Of a DNA stretch of 64,000 bases, positions 1 to 12,788 are shown one piece after another. The notes under the pieces are model-generated. The model saw nothing but the letters and a program-made list of their open reading frames with translations, was not told the DNA's origin and ran no database searches. The translations under genes were made by a program, and so were the position numbers. The stretch is from Onchocerca lupi (lineage: Eukaryota > Nematoda > Chromadorea > Rhabditida > Onchocercidae). How positions within the stretch are numbered: position 1 is the first letter of the stretch; every line of letters starts with the position of its first letter. Where the stretch lies: assembly GCA_028564675.1 (NCBI GenBank), contig JAOVVO010000060.1:62001-126000 (forward strand). Reading direction: 5' to 3'.

Positions 1-242
1 GATTCAAATCTATGGTTTTCTGCGAAATTAAATCAGATATCTTATCACACTCAAACAATATCAAAGTACATTTGATGTTGAGAAGTTTTCAGTTGATCAG
101 TTTAATTTTTATCGGATATATCAGTGTATTATATTCTTTGCCACTACTCTTCTCTCCAGTGTCTTAAAAAAACAAACAAGTTTTCATTGTTTGTCTTTGT
201 TTTATGCTGCGAAATCTTGAAATGATGCTATTCTAATTACAG

Positions 243-3200
243 TTTTGGCGAGTCAGCTGTAGATGTTGTCAATCATGCAGTTCCAAGTAATTTTTTCTTT
301 TTTATTATAGAGACGAAAAACTGTAAACGTGCCATTTTTTACTTTGCATATTCTTCTAGTATTCTATCAATTTATTTGTAGATGTTGCAGAAAGCGATGG
401 TAGTAGACATGACAATGTCGAGTATGGTCCAAGACCACTGGAAGCTCTTGGGACACAACCAATCTCCGATGATGAGGATGAATTACAGTTATCACCTCTT
501 AAAATAAAACAAACTGAAGCTTCAAAGTCCATTAAAATCGCCACTATAAGCAAGGTTATTCTGTTATCTGTAATATCTGATCCTGCTAATAACTTTAGGT
601 TTTTTAGTGAATTTTTTTTTTTTTTGAAAAAGTTAAGCTAATCCTTTGGGTTAGCTTAACTTTTTCAAACGATTCACAGCAGCTTTTAATTAAAAGTTTG
701 AGCTTCAGTCAATTATAAATGGAAAATATATCTATCGTTAAGAATCGACCTTTGTATAATATTTACATTTAATCCAATCATAGTTATGAATGTAATGATC
801 TGAACAAACCATCAATATGTTGCTTTTGTATTTTTATTAATGTTTATTTATTAATATTTTCAGTTTTCTGTGAGCTGCATCTCTTATAAAGCCCCATTTC
901 TAGATACTATTCGGTAATGAGAAGAAAGCTCAAGTAGGAAAAGATGGAGAAATTCCGGTTAGTGATGCAAGTGCTGGACCTTCTTTTTCAAATGACGATA
1001 CTATTGACGAAATGATTGCTGAAAAACATCTGAGATCGGAACGAGGAATGAGCGGAAATGAAAGTGAGAAAAGAAGAAAAACAGATGGTGAGATTGAGAC
1101 TAGTTATTGAAACGTCATTTATTCAATTAAACTTCTTCAGCGTTGACTATAGTTCGGTGAAGAATTCTGTAATTCGTGGTGAACGATCTTTTTTACGCCT
1201 AATTACGATGTGATACATCTTTGTGATTATTGAGAACTTTTTTTGCATCGATACTCAACATTTAATCAGATAGGCAGTAAAAACTATATAAGTTAAAAAA
1301 GGATTGTTATTGTTTCTTTGCTTTTGTTTTTTTCAATAATTGTTTCCCAGATGCAGTATCGAAATGACTTAAAAATTATGTCAAAGAAGCTTTGGTTCAT
1401 TTTGAACTTTTTTTGATTTTTATTTTCCATGAATCTTTTCTCCAATCTTTTTTCAGAAAAGAAAAGAAAAAAAGGAAAGAAAGATAAGAAGCACGGAAAG
1501 CAGTATTCGAAACGTCACAGTTCATTGTCATCGGATAGTGAAAAGGAATGGAAACTTTTGGAAAAGAAGTGCAAAATTTTTTTATGGCTTATTAATTTTT
1601 GTGTTTTTTGTAATTATTATTTGATTTTTTTTTTTTTGTATATATATCAAACTGAATGATTTTAGAAAAAAAGTGAAGGAATATTCACGATACTCAGGAC
1701 GGGAATTCGACAAGACTCGCAGGCGGCCTGGTTGGTTTTTGGTGCTTGATTTTGGCTAACACACCATAAATACTTGTTTTACATTATATCCTCGTGTCTA
1801 AAATGAATACTTTTCAGGAAGCGTTTATGTGCAATCGTATTACGTAGACAGTAATAAAAGAGTGCATGAAGGTTCGAAATGGCAATGGAATCGTGGAGAA
1901 AAAGATATCAAAGAAAAAACTAATACATTTTCTATGCAGTAAGTAAATCTGTAATATGCAAATGCATTAGTTAGCTTTATTGGACGGCTTGATGTTTGAG
2001 ATATTGTTTTTTAGTTTTCGGTCAAAAGGATGGAAGCAAACTCGCTCAACGAGAAGTCCTTATTCAGAACGAAAGCGAAAGCGATCACCATCAAGTTCAT
2101 GTTCACGTTCGCATTCACGCTCAAGGTTTCAGTTTTTTGTGGCATTATTTCTAATATTCTTGCATTCTGCTCTGATTTCCTTCTAAATTTTCAATAAATT
2201 CATTAGTAAAATTTATAGATCGTTATCAGATACTTCATCACGAAGCTCTCATTCGTCCCACTATCGTAAAGTGCGAAGCTCTTATCGTGGTCACAATCAT
2301 TATCATTATTATCGTGATCGAGAAAGTAATAATAAACGACCAAGTGATGATGAATCAAATGATCATAAAATTGATAAAAAGAAGTTGCTGGAGATTGCAC
2401 AAAGAAATGCCGCTCAAATGGCACAGGTTTGGATTGCTTTGTCTTGTTTTTATAATTAAAGTATTTTGTAACTTCAATCCGAAAATAATATTTTTTCGAT
2501 GAAGTTGAATAAAAATATTATTTTTCTGCCGTTCTTTTTTTTTTCTCGTGCTCATTTCAACCGTTTTGATAACACGGATTTTTAAAGTCTGAGTTTCAAA
2601 GCTTTCAGCAAACTTTATAGTAAGGTTAGTGAAATTAATTGTTCTAAGGTACATTTTTTGTTTTCGTTTTCCGAAATCATTGAAATATTAGATCTTCATT
2701 TCTTTTTTTTTGAAATCCAATCTATGAAAATTTAAATTTTAGCTTGGTTATTTACCAAATACTTCTGTTGAAACAAAAGCCCAATTGAAAGCAGGTGGAC
2801 AATCTGTCGATCAACTTGTTGGTAACATTTTTCGAATTCGATGTTTTTATTAGACGCTGTATCTTATCTTGCTGATCGTGTTGCTATTTACGTATGCTGT
2901 TTGATTTTGTTTCAGATTTTTGTCAAAAATTACAACGGTCACAAGATAAGGCTGTACGACGTGAGAAAGGCGAGGCAGTATCGAGTGATGAGGATTTGGC
3001 GCCGAGAAAGAAAAAGGGCGAAGATGATACTGATTTCCTGAAACATCCATTTGCTTTGAAAACTGCTGCTCCAATCACTATTAACATTCCAGTAAGTGGT
3101 TCTAAATTGTATTCTATTTTCTAGCTTCAGTATCATAGTCACATCAATAATTCGATTGTGTTAAAATATTAGAAATCTTAAGTCTCAGTATCTTTAAACA

Positions 3201-4541
3201 TCCATAAATATCTATTTTGGCTGATTGGCTGCAGTGTTTATATGGATTTTAGTCTTGTTTATTTTCCATTCATCGCAGAATTCTTAATCATTTTGAGACG
3301 ACGATCAAAATATAATCATGTTAGTAAACACAAATCCTTTAGAATGGATTTCGAAATTGCGAAACCATTTTATATAACATTATTTTAAACTCCATTTTAA
3401 ATCTTTTCATGAACTTAAATCTTCATATAATATAAAAATAAACTATTTTCCAGAACTCGATTCCACTCCCGATTAAAACACCTGCGCAAAGGACGCTGGA
3501 AGAAAGTCAGTTACGCATTGCTTATCCAGTATCTTCCGGAGCACAGCATCGGGAAAAAGATAATGTAAGATTAGTGAAACGTATCTATCACTGCTTGATT
3601 TGCGCTATTTTAAATGATTAAATAATTTTGTTCGTAGGGATGGATACCAGTTAAAAAAGAAGAAGTACCATCAGTGTGCAGTCCTGCACAAAAAACGAAA
3701 TTGGCTGCAGTCCCTATACACAAAGATAAAGAGAAGGTTGTATTTCTCGTTTTTCTTTATCGATTAATCTGGAAACTTTTTACACTAGGTTATGAGGAGT
3801 TGTCTTATTTTTATATGCATATTTCTTATTTGTTCTGGATAATAAGTTTTAATGTATGACCGAATTATTTGAATATTTAAAAAAATATTCGGTGATCTAA
3901 CTGTTGCTACTTCTTCTTACAAAAAAAAAAAAAAAGAAAAAAAAATTTCGAAATACTTGAGTGTTTTGATATTTAATTGACTTTCTTGAATTACGTGATC
4001 CAGGTTATCTGAAATTTCTTTTTCAGATTTCCCACTCATTTGAAATTTCGGCTGCCGAATCATTCGTATTGCCACCACCTCCAAAACCACCGATATTGGC
4101 ATCGTTTACACAGTCTGCCTCTTCCTTATTAAATTTGCCTCCACCCCCACCACCACCTGATTTGTTTTCTAGTTCTTGCAACACTTCACAGAATGAACAA
4201 CAGAAGTCTTCTTCTCTTGGTTCAAACTATGGTAATGTTGTCACGGTACCAGAAGAAGAATCTGTATTCAGGGAACCAGAATCCCTCCATCATACGGTAT
4301 ATAATTGTGAAAAAGATTTCGCTTCAAATTTTGATCTGAAAATTTAGATCCTAAATGTCATTAACAGGATGTATCTAGTTTGTCTGTTTGTTGGGATATT
4401 TTTTGCTTCAGTAGTTGTATCCTTACTTAGTTTTCTCGTAAAAATTAAAGCAAAAGTGTAGAGAGATTGATTTCTTGCTATTTTTGTGGTATGTTTTCTG
4501 ATTGTTTTTTTTTTTTTTTTTTTTTTTTTTGTTTTTTTTTT

Positions 4542-4573
<32 letters not shown>

Positions 4574-7500
4574 GTTAGTATTCCACCGTTAAAGAATCTT
4601 CGAATATGTGATTTTTTAGTATTTGAAATAATTTACGGTGGATAAATGAAGGTGACGTATTTGGAAGTTGCTATTTATGTGCTCAAATTTAGCAAGAATC
4701 GTACGGCTACAATGTGCAGGATCCCTTCCAACTGGAGCAAGATATCCCTTTGTTTGGAAACAACAGACACGATTTTTTGTTTCCTAACTTAGTTTTTTTG
4801 TGTTTTCTGATTTCCTCTCCATGGGTTCAAGTTTATGAATCGGTCGTATTTTCTTCGATAAATATTATGACTTATTTACTTGATATGCACAATTTCTGAT
4901 TTCCTACTGGAAACTGCACTGCTGAGGCACCACTCGTATCTGTGGGTACAGATTTAAATTCTTTTGTTTTAGCCGGCAAATGTTGGCAGGGTGATGGCAA
5001 AACGAATAAAAGCAACTAAGCTGTTAGCGAAAGATCCGAATGACTATGAAGCAAGAAACCTATTGAAAGAAGCTGATGATCAGGCAATTTTTTCTATTAT
5101 CAGATATTAAAAGTTGTGGTTGAAAGTGTAAGCTGTAACAGTAAATAAGAGATAGAATATAGTGCAGAGCATTCGAATGGTGGAGATAAAGTGGCCGGAT
5201 GGTTTAGTTTCTCTCTGAGTAATTTGTGAAAGTTCGTTGTCGATGTTGCCCATGGTTTTGGTTATGTGTATAAAAGTTCCTACTCATTATTATTATGCGT
5301 GGCATAAATTCCACCTTCCAAACCTTTCGATCGTTCCACGATTTTAAGGTATTTCACAGTGGATATAATAAAAACAGCGTAAAACTGAACTATCAGGGAC
5401 GCTTGGTATACTCTGTTCACTTGCGGGGTCGAAGATACGCAACATTTTAATTTTCCAATGTAGTACTTCTTCATTTTGTCTAATGAACTGTCTCTCCATC
5501 TATGGTAGCCAAGATTATTTGTTTTACTATTTTGCTTCTGCCGTAAAAAATGAATAAAATTAAAATCTTGTAACCATCAGAAGTCGTTAACTTTCATCTA
5601 GATGGCCTTTCTTATTCAAAAATATTATGTTTTTCTTTCTCTTCAATGCATTTTTTGAAAAGAAAAAAATTGAAGGATTTTTGAAAAAAACTTGATGAGA
5701 AAAACTCATTTTTCGTAGCAGAAATTTTTCTGTAGATAATTTTAAAAAATAATAGAGGGAGGAGGAAAATTTTATGTAAAAAATGATGATCTTTAGACTG
5801 CTAATCCGAATTTCCGATTGGATTTCATGAACATCTGCAAATAAAATCTATGCGTACTTTCTACCAAACTCTTTTGATTCGTGCTTTAGAACTTCGAAAT
5901 GGTGAATACCATTTTACAGATAAGAGCATGGGCTGAGAGTAAAAAGAATTTACCGGGAAAATTTACTGGATCCACTGGTGTGAATATATTGAAAGCTGAT
6001 CAGCTTGGTCCGGATGATCCTCGCCTCAATGTTTGGGCAAAAAAGGTTTGTTGGATTGCCCTACAAGATTTAGATGGAAACCATATTTACAAGGTCCAAG
6101 GTTTTTATTCTGTGAAGCTCTTTCCGGTTTGAACCACAAAATCTGCTTTGAAAAATATATTGCTATAACCTTAAAAGTTTGTCATGAGAGCTTTTAGAAA
6201 TCATATGGGTCTGTCTGGATAAATTGAAAAAGTGGCAAATTATTTTTGTAATGCTGAAAGTGTATTGAGTTCTAGCGTTTTTCTCGACAGGCAACTTCAG
6301 TGGTATCTAATAGGCCATATGTCCTACACAGTTCGTATTTTCGGCATGAACCCTAGATTCCATGAATGAAGCATATTGTAGCGGGAGGACTTATAAAAAC
6401 TGCAGCAATTTCAAAAATTTTTTAAATAAAAATAATTGATAGGAAAATAAATCCGTTTTTAATTAAATCAATAATTAATACATTGCACTGATAGTGCCAT
6501 TTTTTATATTATATCTAAACAACATTCGACTGGTGTCGATATTCAGCTTAATAGAAAATGATTTTTTATACGTGAGTATATTTATTGTTAAAAATTTTAT
6601 TATATTTTGCATCATTTATATCCACTGACAGTATTGACGGTTTATAATGAAAAATTAAATGGTCTGAAAAATCTTATTTCACATTCCTTTGCGTTGCGAT
6701 TTCTTTCGATTTGGGAAATTAGTAGAAGAATTTTTAGCCCAGGAATTGCCACTGGAAACTCTAACTTTAAACAATCCCTCACATTTCTGAGGTATTGCTC
6801 TGGTGTGTTAGAATAATACAACAACATATCTTGAGAATAATATTTTCTGCTTAGACCCTTCTCAGTTAATAATATTCGATGACTTTGTAATTCAGCAGAT
6901 TCCCTATGCTCAGTTTGCGGCTGCTGAAGATAAATCTCAATGTTTTTAATGGAATTGCGAGAGACTTCTAGATATTGAGAAAAACGGGTCTTGGCGCAAA
7001 TTCTCATGAACACAAATTCTTCGATCGAAAACAGCAGATTTTCATTGGATTTGAATTAGCAATATTTTAGCATTTTTTAACTTATTAAAACATTCCTGTC
7101 TTTCTGTCGTATTTTCCTATAAACAGTTCAAATCTTTTTCTATAATAAATTTACAAATTTAAGTATCTTTCAACTAATTGTGACAAAAAACTCTTGTTAG
7201 AAATTAAAGTTTGCATGCAACCTTGACTGTTTCATTTTTATTTTAATTTTTGCTTTTAATTTCCAAAACATTAAAAATATCTTTTTTGGTTTATTGTCCA
7301 TATAAACCAATAATGCACTATGCGTAGTAGTTGTGCTCGGTTAATCAGATATATTGCTTTATTTTGCAGTTTTGCGTTTTTTTTTTTTTCGAGATTCATC
7401 AAGTGCCAATAAAGCCTGCTTGCTCCATTTAACATTTCATTGGCTGGCTTTCTTGGCACCAATAACTGATTGAAAGAAACTAAAAATTTTCTATTACTTA

Positions 7501-7757
7501 TTAGATTATCAATATTTGAAATGGCTCACAGTGGATGCACCGTAATCGATTTCATGTTTTGGTCCGGTCACCCGACCGGTGTGCTTCATATTTGATGGTT
7601 CTGCTTAGTTGCTGTGGAGAAAAAGTGGTTGAAAATGGACGAACAATTATCTACTACAAATAGATTGTTAATGGTCTTAATGACACGAGTTGCATTTTTT
7701 TTGCGCATATGGTAACAGGTTTTCCCCTTATATTAGAAATTTTAGATTTTTGAATTT

Positions 7758-7795
<38 letters not shown>

Positions 7796-9235
7796 AAAAA
7801 CATATCAAACAAACCATTCTAGATTAAGAATAATTGTGGATGATCTGTTAGCTACCTAGTCAGGCATCAACTGGAGATTGAGTTAAAGTAGTAGGAATTT
7901 TTTTTGTATATCAGCTTGAATAAATCAAACTAACGTCAAAGTATTTTTTGCTTCTCGAAGTGAAGTTTATATTGACTTATTCTAATCGTCCCTGTATTGA
8001 TAATCATGCGCTATTTATGTGTGTCTTGCAACTCGTGTCATTGATCATGGACAGAAATTATTTAGGTGTTGCTGAGCAGTAACTGATGATGGGAAAGGAT
8101 TTATTTCCACTGTAGCTGATGTTTTGACCTTTTTGACCTAGTGATCATACGGCTTTTGGTGTAAGTTTGTGTATGGCTTTTCTAGCTTTTTTTTACTTTA
8201 TTTTTCAAAGCTCTATATATCTTATCTAAATACTTTGCATTTTAGGATTTTTTGAAACAGACGAATGCTATCAACAGTGGTGTAGGTTTAAAGTTGATGC
8301 AGAAAATGGGTTGGACACCTGGTGAAGGTTTAGGAAAAGGGAGGGATGGTCCTCTTGAACCGTTGGTTTTGGATATCAAATCGGACAGAAAAGGTTTGTG
8401 AATAACATTTTTTTCCTTTTTTTCTAGTAGTGTTTAAGTTATATTTGCCCCGATTGTGAAACGCCAAGTGACACAGTGTTATAAAAGACTCATTTATTTT
8501 GAGATTTTGCTTTATTCAGTTTTATGATTGTTTTTGTCAATTTTTTGTTAATGCAGTCAGAAATTTCAGGTTTAGTGGCGACAGAAGAACTTCCGGAGTC
8601 GAAAAAGTCACGCCCAAATTTTGAAAAAAATATAGCTGGTACAACTTTTGGTTTTAAGCCTTTTGACTTTCTTCATATGACTTTATGATCATCTGATAAA
8701 AATTAGTTGATTCTTTATATAAAAATAAAATTTCTTAAATGTATTTTGATAAGTTATATTTCAAAAGCATTAGAAGACAAAACAATCATTTGTTTCAGGG
8801 AAACATCCAGTGTCTGTTCTTATGGAACTTTGCTCGAAAAAACGATGGCATGCCCCGCAATTTACATGTTTAGAGAGTGGACCTTCAAATAACCGCAGAT
8901 TTCTGTGGAAGGTAAGAAAATGTATATGATTCCAGTTAGCGTCTATCTTGGATATTAATAAAAGCTTAGGCTTATCAATAATATGATTGAAATAGGTGCC
9001 GAAAAGAAGTCAAACTATAGATAATTTAGATATAATTTTTATTTAGTGAAAATGGTTCATGTTCTTTTTAATAAATACATCAGTATTCATGTTCCAGGTT
9101 GTTATTAATAGTGTTGAATATCAACCGTCTGTCCCATCAACTAGTAAAAAGACTGGGAAGGCTCAAGCATGTCAAGTAGTTCTGCAATCTTTGGGTCTGG
9201 TTCCACGCGATCCATCGTTACCAGTTGTTTTATGA
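243..9235 (+). CDS. SON: SON-like splicing cofactor (RS, G-patch and dsRBD), 5' partial
   Basis: SON is a nuclear-speckle protein that supports splicing of weak introns. Exons: 243-286, 382-554, 904-1087, 1457-1568, 1666-1730, 1818-1938, 2015-2125, 2219-2426, 2743-2821, 2916-3091, 3454-3564, 3638-3736, 4027-4296, 4973-5083, 5920-6045, 8246-8393, 8570-8638, 8799-8911, 9098-9235. All phases agree, giving 818 visible residues (a further exon is possible at 4693-4791). Order: acidic N-part, Lys-rich stretch, RS region (2015-2300), SON core beginning KKLLEIAQRNAAQMAQ, a PVSSGAQHR motif, a proline-rich exon, LPGKFTGSTGV, the G-patch MGWTPGEGLGKGRDG (8246-8393), then a dsRBD starting HPVSVLMELCSKKRW and ending QVVLQSLGLVPRD. 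Motif order and wording match vertebrate SON as I know it. The long repeat region of vertebrate SON is not seen. The start codon probably lies upstream of base 1. Confidence 0.93.
623..669. repeat. Perfect 19-bp hairpin in SON intron
   Basis: Arms 623-641 and 651-669 are exact reverse complements around a 9-base loop, directly behind a T-tract. They lie in the intron 555-903. Confidence 0.8.
4505..4572. repeat. Poly-T tract in SON intron
   Basis: Almost pure T for 68 bases, interrupted by two G residues. Low-complexity tract in the intron before 4973, with no coding meaning. Confidence 0.95.
4693..4791 (+). CDS. Possible extra SON exon
   Basis: Between the proline-rich exon (ends 4296) and the exon at 4973 lies a 33-codon open stretch in matching phase 0. 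It begins after an AAATTTAG acceptor and reads QESYGYNVQDPFQLEQD and onward, then meets a weak donor (TTA followed by GTTTTT). Composition is protein-like, but I cannot match it to a SON domain and the donor is poor, so it may be an optional exon or chance. Confidence 0.4.
5084..5919 (+). other. Non-canonical GC-AG intron in SON
   Basis: The exon ending EARNLLKEADDQ stops at CAG followed by GCAATT instead of GT, and reading on meets a stop after ten codons. The next exon (acceptor TTTTACAG at 5912-5919) starts IRAWAES. Joined at the GC donor, the residues from DYEAR to AWAES align with the human SON segment DLEAM to AWAQ without a gap. No usable GT lies nearby. Confidence 0.8.
6642..7055 (-). 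pseudogene. Unrecognised open frame inside SON intron
   Basis: On the minus strand 138 codons are open, with an internal ATG at 7013 giving 123 residues. The translation is varied rather than low-complexity (for example SHRILLTEKGLSRKYYSQDM) and less AT-rich than the surrounding intron. Upstream, 7465-7271 carries another protein-like stretch (LLVPRKPANEMLNGASRLYW) behind a CAATCAG acceptor, but I could not join the two by consistent splice sites. It could be a nested gene, a decayed insertion or chance. I recognise no family. Confidence 0.3.
7679..8042. mobile_element. MITE-like element with 16-bp terminal inverted repeats
   Basis: AATGACACGAGTTGCA at 7679-7694 is repeated exactly in inverse orientation at 8027-8042. 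The 364-base unit has no coding capacity and contains an (AT)n tract. If the ends are TGACAC...GTGTCA, the flanks are TTAA and TTGA, a nearly matching four-base duplication. Confidence 0.5.
7758..7795. repeat. (AT)n microsatellite
   Basis: About 18 AT units inside the inverted-repeat element, flanked by TTCTT and AAGAA so that the whole tract is self-complementary. Confidence 0.9.
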
Positions 9236-9664
9236 AGTATTGCAACTAAGTTTTTCGCTGTATTGTGTGCATTTTGTACCATATGCATCTTTTTTCTAAT
9301 TAGGAATTCATGACTTCAGTTTCCGGATTAAATTTTGATAAGTCTTTAAGCCGTTGAATTGAATTATAGCAAAATAGAAAAAAAAATGCCGATGTTGTAA
9401 TGCTATGAATACTGTAATGCTTGTGATAATTTTATCTATCTATGTTGCATCGTTTCATATTTCCCAGAACAAAAATATGTTTGATTACTGAGGAGTATAT
9501 TTTTCATTCTTTTTATGGATGAAAAGCGTTTTAAGTTCCTCCATTAGCATGGCAAACTAATTATATTTTCCCTATTTTTAAATGCCTATTTGTAGATTTT
9601 TGACAAACTGCTGATTGTAAACATTTTTGTTCCATGTGTATTTCATTGTACATTTTTTCACTGC

Positions 9665-9699
9665 AATAAAATTATTTCCCTCAAACTAGTGATAATAAA
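9665..9699 (+). terminator. SON polyadenylation signals
   Basis: AATAAA occurs at 9665-9670 and again at 9694-9699, about 430 and 460 bases past the stop codon at 9233-9235. The second lies inside a small inverted repeat (ACTAGTG / CACTAG). The convergent glycine-rich gene ends at 9858, so the 3' ends are separated by fewer than 200 bases. Confidence 0.6.
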
Positions 9700-9857
9700 C
9701 ACTAGGAAACGTAGTTTGTTCCTACAAACATTCCATGAAACATAATGGAAATGAAATTATTTATCGGAATAATTCACACGAGTGCAAAGAGTGAAGTTGT
9801 GAATTAAGCGGACACTGAATAATTTTGAATTTACAAGCAGAGATGATGATAATACTT

Positions 9858-10535
9858 TTAGTTAAAGCCCGGACGTCCATATGGAACCCAGCCCTGTCCA
9901 CCGTGTCCAAAACCTTTGCCACCACCCCTTGCAGTGTCCCCATAACCTTTGCCACCATCCCTTGCAGTGTCCGCATAACCTTTGCCACCCTGTCCAGCGT
10001 ATCGATAACCGCCACCCCGTCCAGCGCTTCCACCACCCTGCCCAACGCCTCCATAACTATCACCCCGTCCATCCCCTTTGCCACGTAGTCCTATAATAGG
10101 ACGTGTATAGGATTTGTCTGTTATATTTGAAGAGAACTTCTGACATGTCATCAAATTGGAATTAAGCGTTTAAATAGAATAGAACATTTAAAAATCAATA
10201 ATTAAAAATATTGAAATCCAAGCAATATTTCCAGAAGATCATGCGAGTTATTTCGAATCCTAAAATTTTATTAATAAAAACAAAAATTACTACATAAAAT
10301 TATCTTTTTTCTCACCGTAAATTTCGCTGCTTTCTGTAGGAAAATCTCCTCCATCTCGGCCATCCTGTTCATATCTTCTTCCGGGAGAACCTGCTTCTCC
10401 TCCGATTCTTCCCACATCTGTTTTTACAGATGCTGGTCGATCGTATCCCTGAGGAACTGTATCGACCACTATTACTGCTAAGATATTTATTGCAGTCAGC
10501 AGCAAGATTCCTTCCGTGATTCCTCTCGAAATCAT
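9858..10535 (-). CDS. Small secreted glycine-rich protein, two exons
   Basis: Exons on the minus strand are 10535-10316 and 10117-9858, joined in phase 1 with a GTGAG donor and an AACAG acceptor, giving 159 residues. Residues about 8-26 (EGILLLTAINILAVIVVDTV) form a hydrophobic core of signal-peptide or signal-anchor type. A charged middle follows (about residues 30-75, rich in G, R, E and D). The C-terminal half is built from short repeats of the form GGKGYxDTARxGG and GQGGG with Tyr and Arg, ending GWVPYGRPGFN. No Cys-based fold is visible. Such composition is typical of secreted matrix, cuticle or eggshell proteins and of some Gly-rich antimicrobial peptides, but which applies cannot be told. 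A CTTCAG shortly before the ATG could serve as a trans-splice acceptor. It converges on SON. Confidence 0.75.
9880..10075 (-). repeat. Short tandem repeats coding Gly-rich motif
   Basis: The coding strand carries imperfect units of about 27-30 bases (two near copies at 9900-9960 with more diverged ones to about 10075). They encode GGKG-Y/F and related Gly-rich steps. The repeat structure explains why all frames are open here. Confidence 0.8.
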
Positions 10536-12788
10536 GCTATTCTCTGAAGTCTGATTTAATGATGCTAAAGATGCCTAGTCATTGTCACAACCTACATCTC
10601 TGAATGATTTCTATTGTATGTGAATGCCAGTTCTCGATCACCAACTTCGAACTTCAAATTCTTAAAAACTGAGTCATCAAATACCTCTTTCATAAGACAA
10701 TTTTTAAAACGTCATAAAAGTCAATTCCTTTGCTTCACATTATCATTTGGCCTCAGAAACAAGCCGATCTTCAACATTCTCCTGTTTTGACAACATTTCA
10801 TTATGATTCGAAATTAAAGTCATTTGCATGGCGCAATAAAAATGCAAGGTAGATTCAATAGAAAATTTTTTGATCCACTAAAAGGCTAAAATAAATATGT
10901 TGGAATCTTTAGAAAAAGGCCAAGAATCATGAAAGAAATTTGCAGTGCAATTTAATACATTATGTTCTCAGAAGTGAGCATTTTTATACCCACAAAATCA
11001 CAGCAAAAAATGTGGTTTGAAAAAAGTTAATTTGATGAAAAGGAGCTGATTTACTTCTTTCATAATTGTACTGTCTAACGTTCGAAATAATTATCTTGGC
11101 TTGCAAATTTGCACATTAAAACTTGAATTACAATACTTTGCAGAACTTTTCATGATTCAGTTTGCTGGCGCTGCTCCACATGGCACTTACTAACCACTTC
11201 TTTATGGAAATTCATTCATTTCAATTTTTTTCCATTATCTGATTTGTCCTGACATGAATAGTGAACTATAATGAATTTGTGACATCTATTTTGAGAGGAC
11301 AGTATAACTTGGATTGATTCTCAGTCTCTTTCCATATGCTTTTACATTGCAAAGTTTTTTCTTTCTTTTAATACACAGATGATGATAAATTATTCTAGCC
11401 GAAATCACTAATTCAAGTTATTGGTTGCGACAGATCACAAGCTCAATAAGCATTCAGATCACAAATTCCTTTTCTTTTTCTTTTTTTTTTTTTTTTTTTG
11501 TTATAAAATTCTGGAATCCCAGGATTATTAGAATTCTAATTAAACTTCAAATTAAACATTATTGATGAATGCATTTGCGGTAACATCATTTAATTACTGT
11601 CGCTAACGAGCAATTAACGGTGTAGTGCAATTGACGAGCAATTTGATGGCATATATTTATGCGCGATTGACTCATTTGTTTTTTCTACACTTTTTGTGCA
11701 GCATAATTTTTTAATGAGAAAACATTGACTTGACAATTGTTAGAAATAATTTATTTAGATTTATAAAAAATTTGAGAATGCCATTTTCAGGAAACTTTTC
11801 TTGTATCAAGAATAAATGATAAAATACATAATTTTCAAAAGTGTGTGATGAATTTGATTCAGAAAAAATCATAAAATTTTGCAATATTGAAATGTCTGTG
11901 TGAAAATTTCGAAGTAGAGATCAAACTAGTATGAATTTGCAGTTGTAATCAATTTCAAATACATTTACTAACATAATATATCATATTGTAATATAACAGA
12001 AAGCACTGTCTCGTATTGATTGATGGGTTCCAACATCAAACATATCTTTAATTGCATTCATTGATGAATTTTGTTGTAAAGTTTACGATCTGTATATCAA
12101 ACGTATGCTCAAAGATCAGCGATGAGGCAGTAGCAAACTATGAAATAAATATTAACATTAGTGTAAAATTCAGATATAAGTTACTTTGTCGCAATTTTAT
12201 CCAATTTAGATAAACATATTCGTATAAAACTGCGACGAAATAACTTATATCTTGAAAAACAATGTCATTTCAATGCAGTTATAGTATCAGTACCAGTATC
12301 ACTTCCTTGATTTACTTCACATGCAGAATTCCTTGAAATTATTGCAAAAGTATGAATATTTTTCATACTGGATGCCATTTTCTCATTTTACGATATTCTT
12401 AAATGTTTCAGTTTTTTTTTTTTTTTTGCATATAAATTTGAAGTTTGCATCTTTATTCAAAGCTGTCTCCAATCTTAAAATAGAACTGAATAGTTCATAC
12501 TTCTAAACAACTAAATATTGATCGATTTTCGATTGATAATTGATTAAATCGATTAATATGTCAATTAGTCAAAAGTATTATTGCGCTTCTAGGAAAACAT
12601 TCAAAAACAAAGTCTTTTCCTTTTTTTAAATTGTTATCAACTATAATAATTTCATCGGCATCTAGTAATACCAATGTACAGTCAACATAATTCGAATTTC
12701 TGAATTGTTAGAACTTTATTTTGAGCAATATATTAGCGATAAAGTGAAACTCTTAAATATACAAATTTCGTAACTTCACTGAAAGTAA
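10536..12788. other. Intergenic, no gene seen
   Basis: AT-rich sequence between the glycine-rich gene and the decayed gene. Apart from the foldback at 12172-12252 and a T-tract near 11479, I see no coding exon, RNA gene or mobile element. Confidence 0.6.
12172..12252. repeat. 81-base foldback, 29-base arms
   Basis: Arms 12172-12200 and 12224-12252 match as reverse complements at 26 of 29 positions, with a 23-base loop. The size fits a small RNA hairpin or a short foldback element. It lies between the glycine-rich gene and the decayed gene, outside any coding region. Confidence 0.65.

Larger units (their letters stand above)
6046..8245 (+). other. Large SON intron with repeat-like content
   Basis: This 2.2-kb intron separates the FTGSTGV exon from the G-patch exon. 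It holds a 138-codon open frame on the minus strand (6642-7055), a second short minus-strand open stretch (7271-7465), an (AT)n tract, and a 364-base inverted-repeat element (7679-8042). None is needed for SON itself. Confidence 0.8.

Noticed and set aside
1..242. Possible upstream SON exon
   Set aside because: Open triplets around 75-130 have no clear acceptor and donor pair in the needed phase.
10290..10315. Reading through the first exon of the glycine-rich gene (…EKKDNFM stop)
   Set aside because: A GTGAG donor at the exon end joins in phase to the downstream glycine-rich exon, which better explains both frames.
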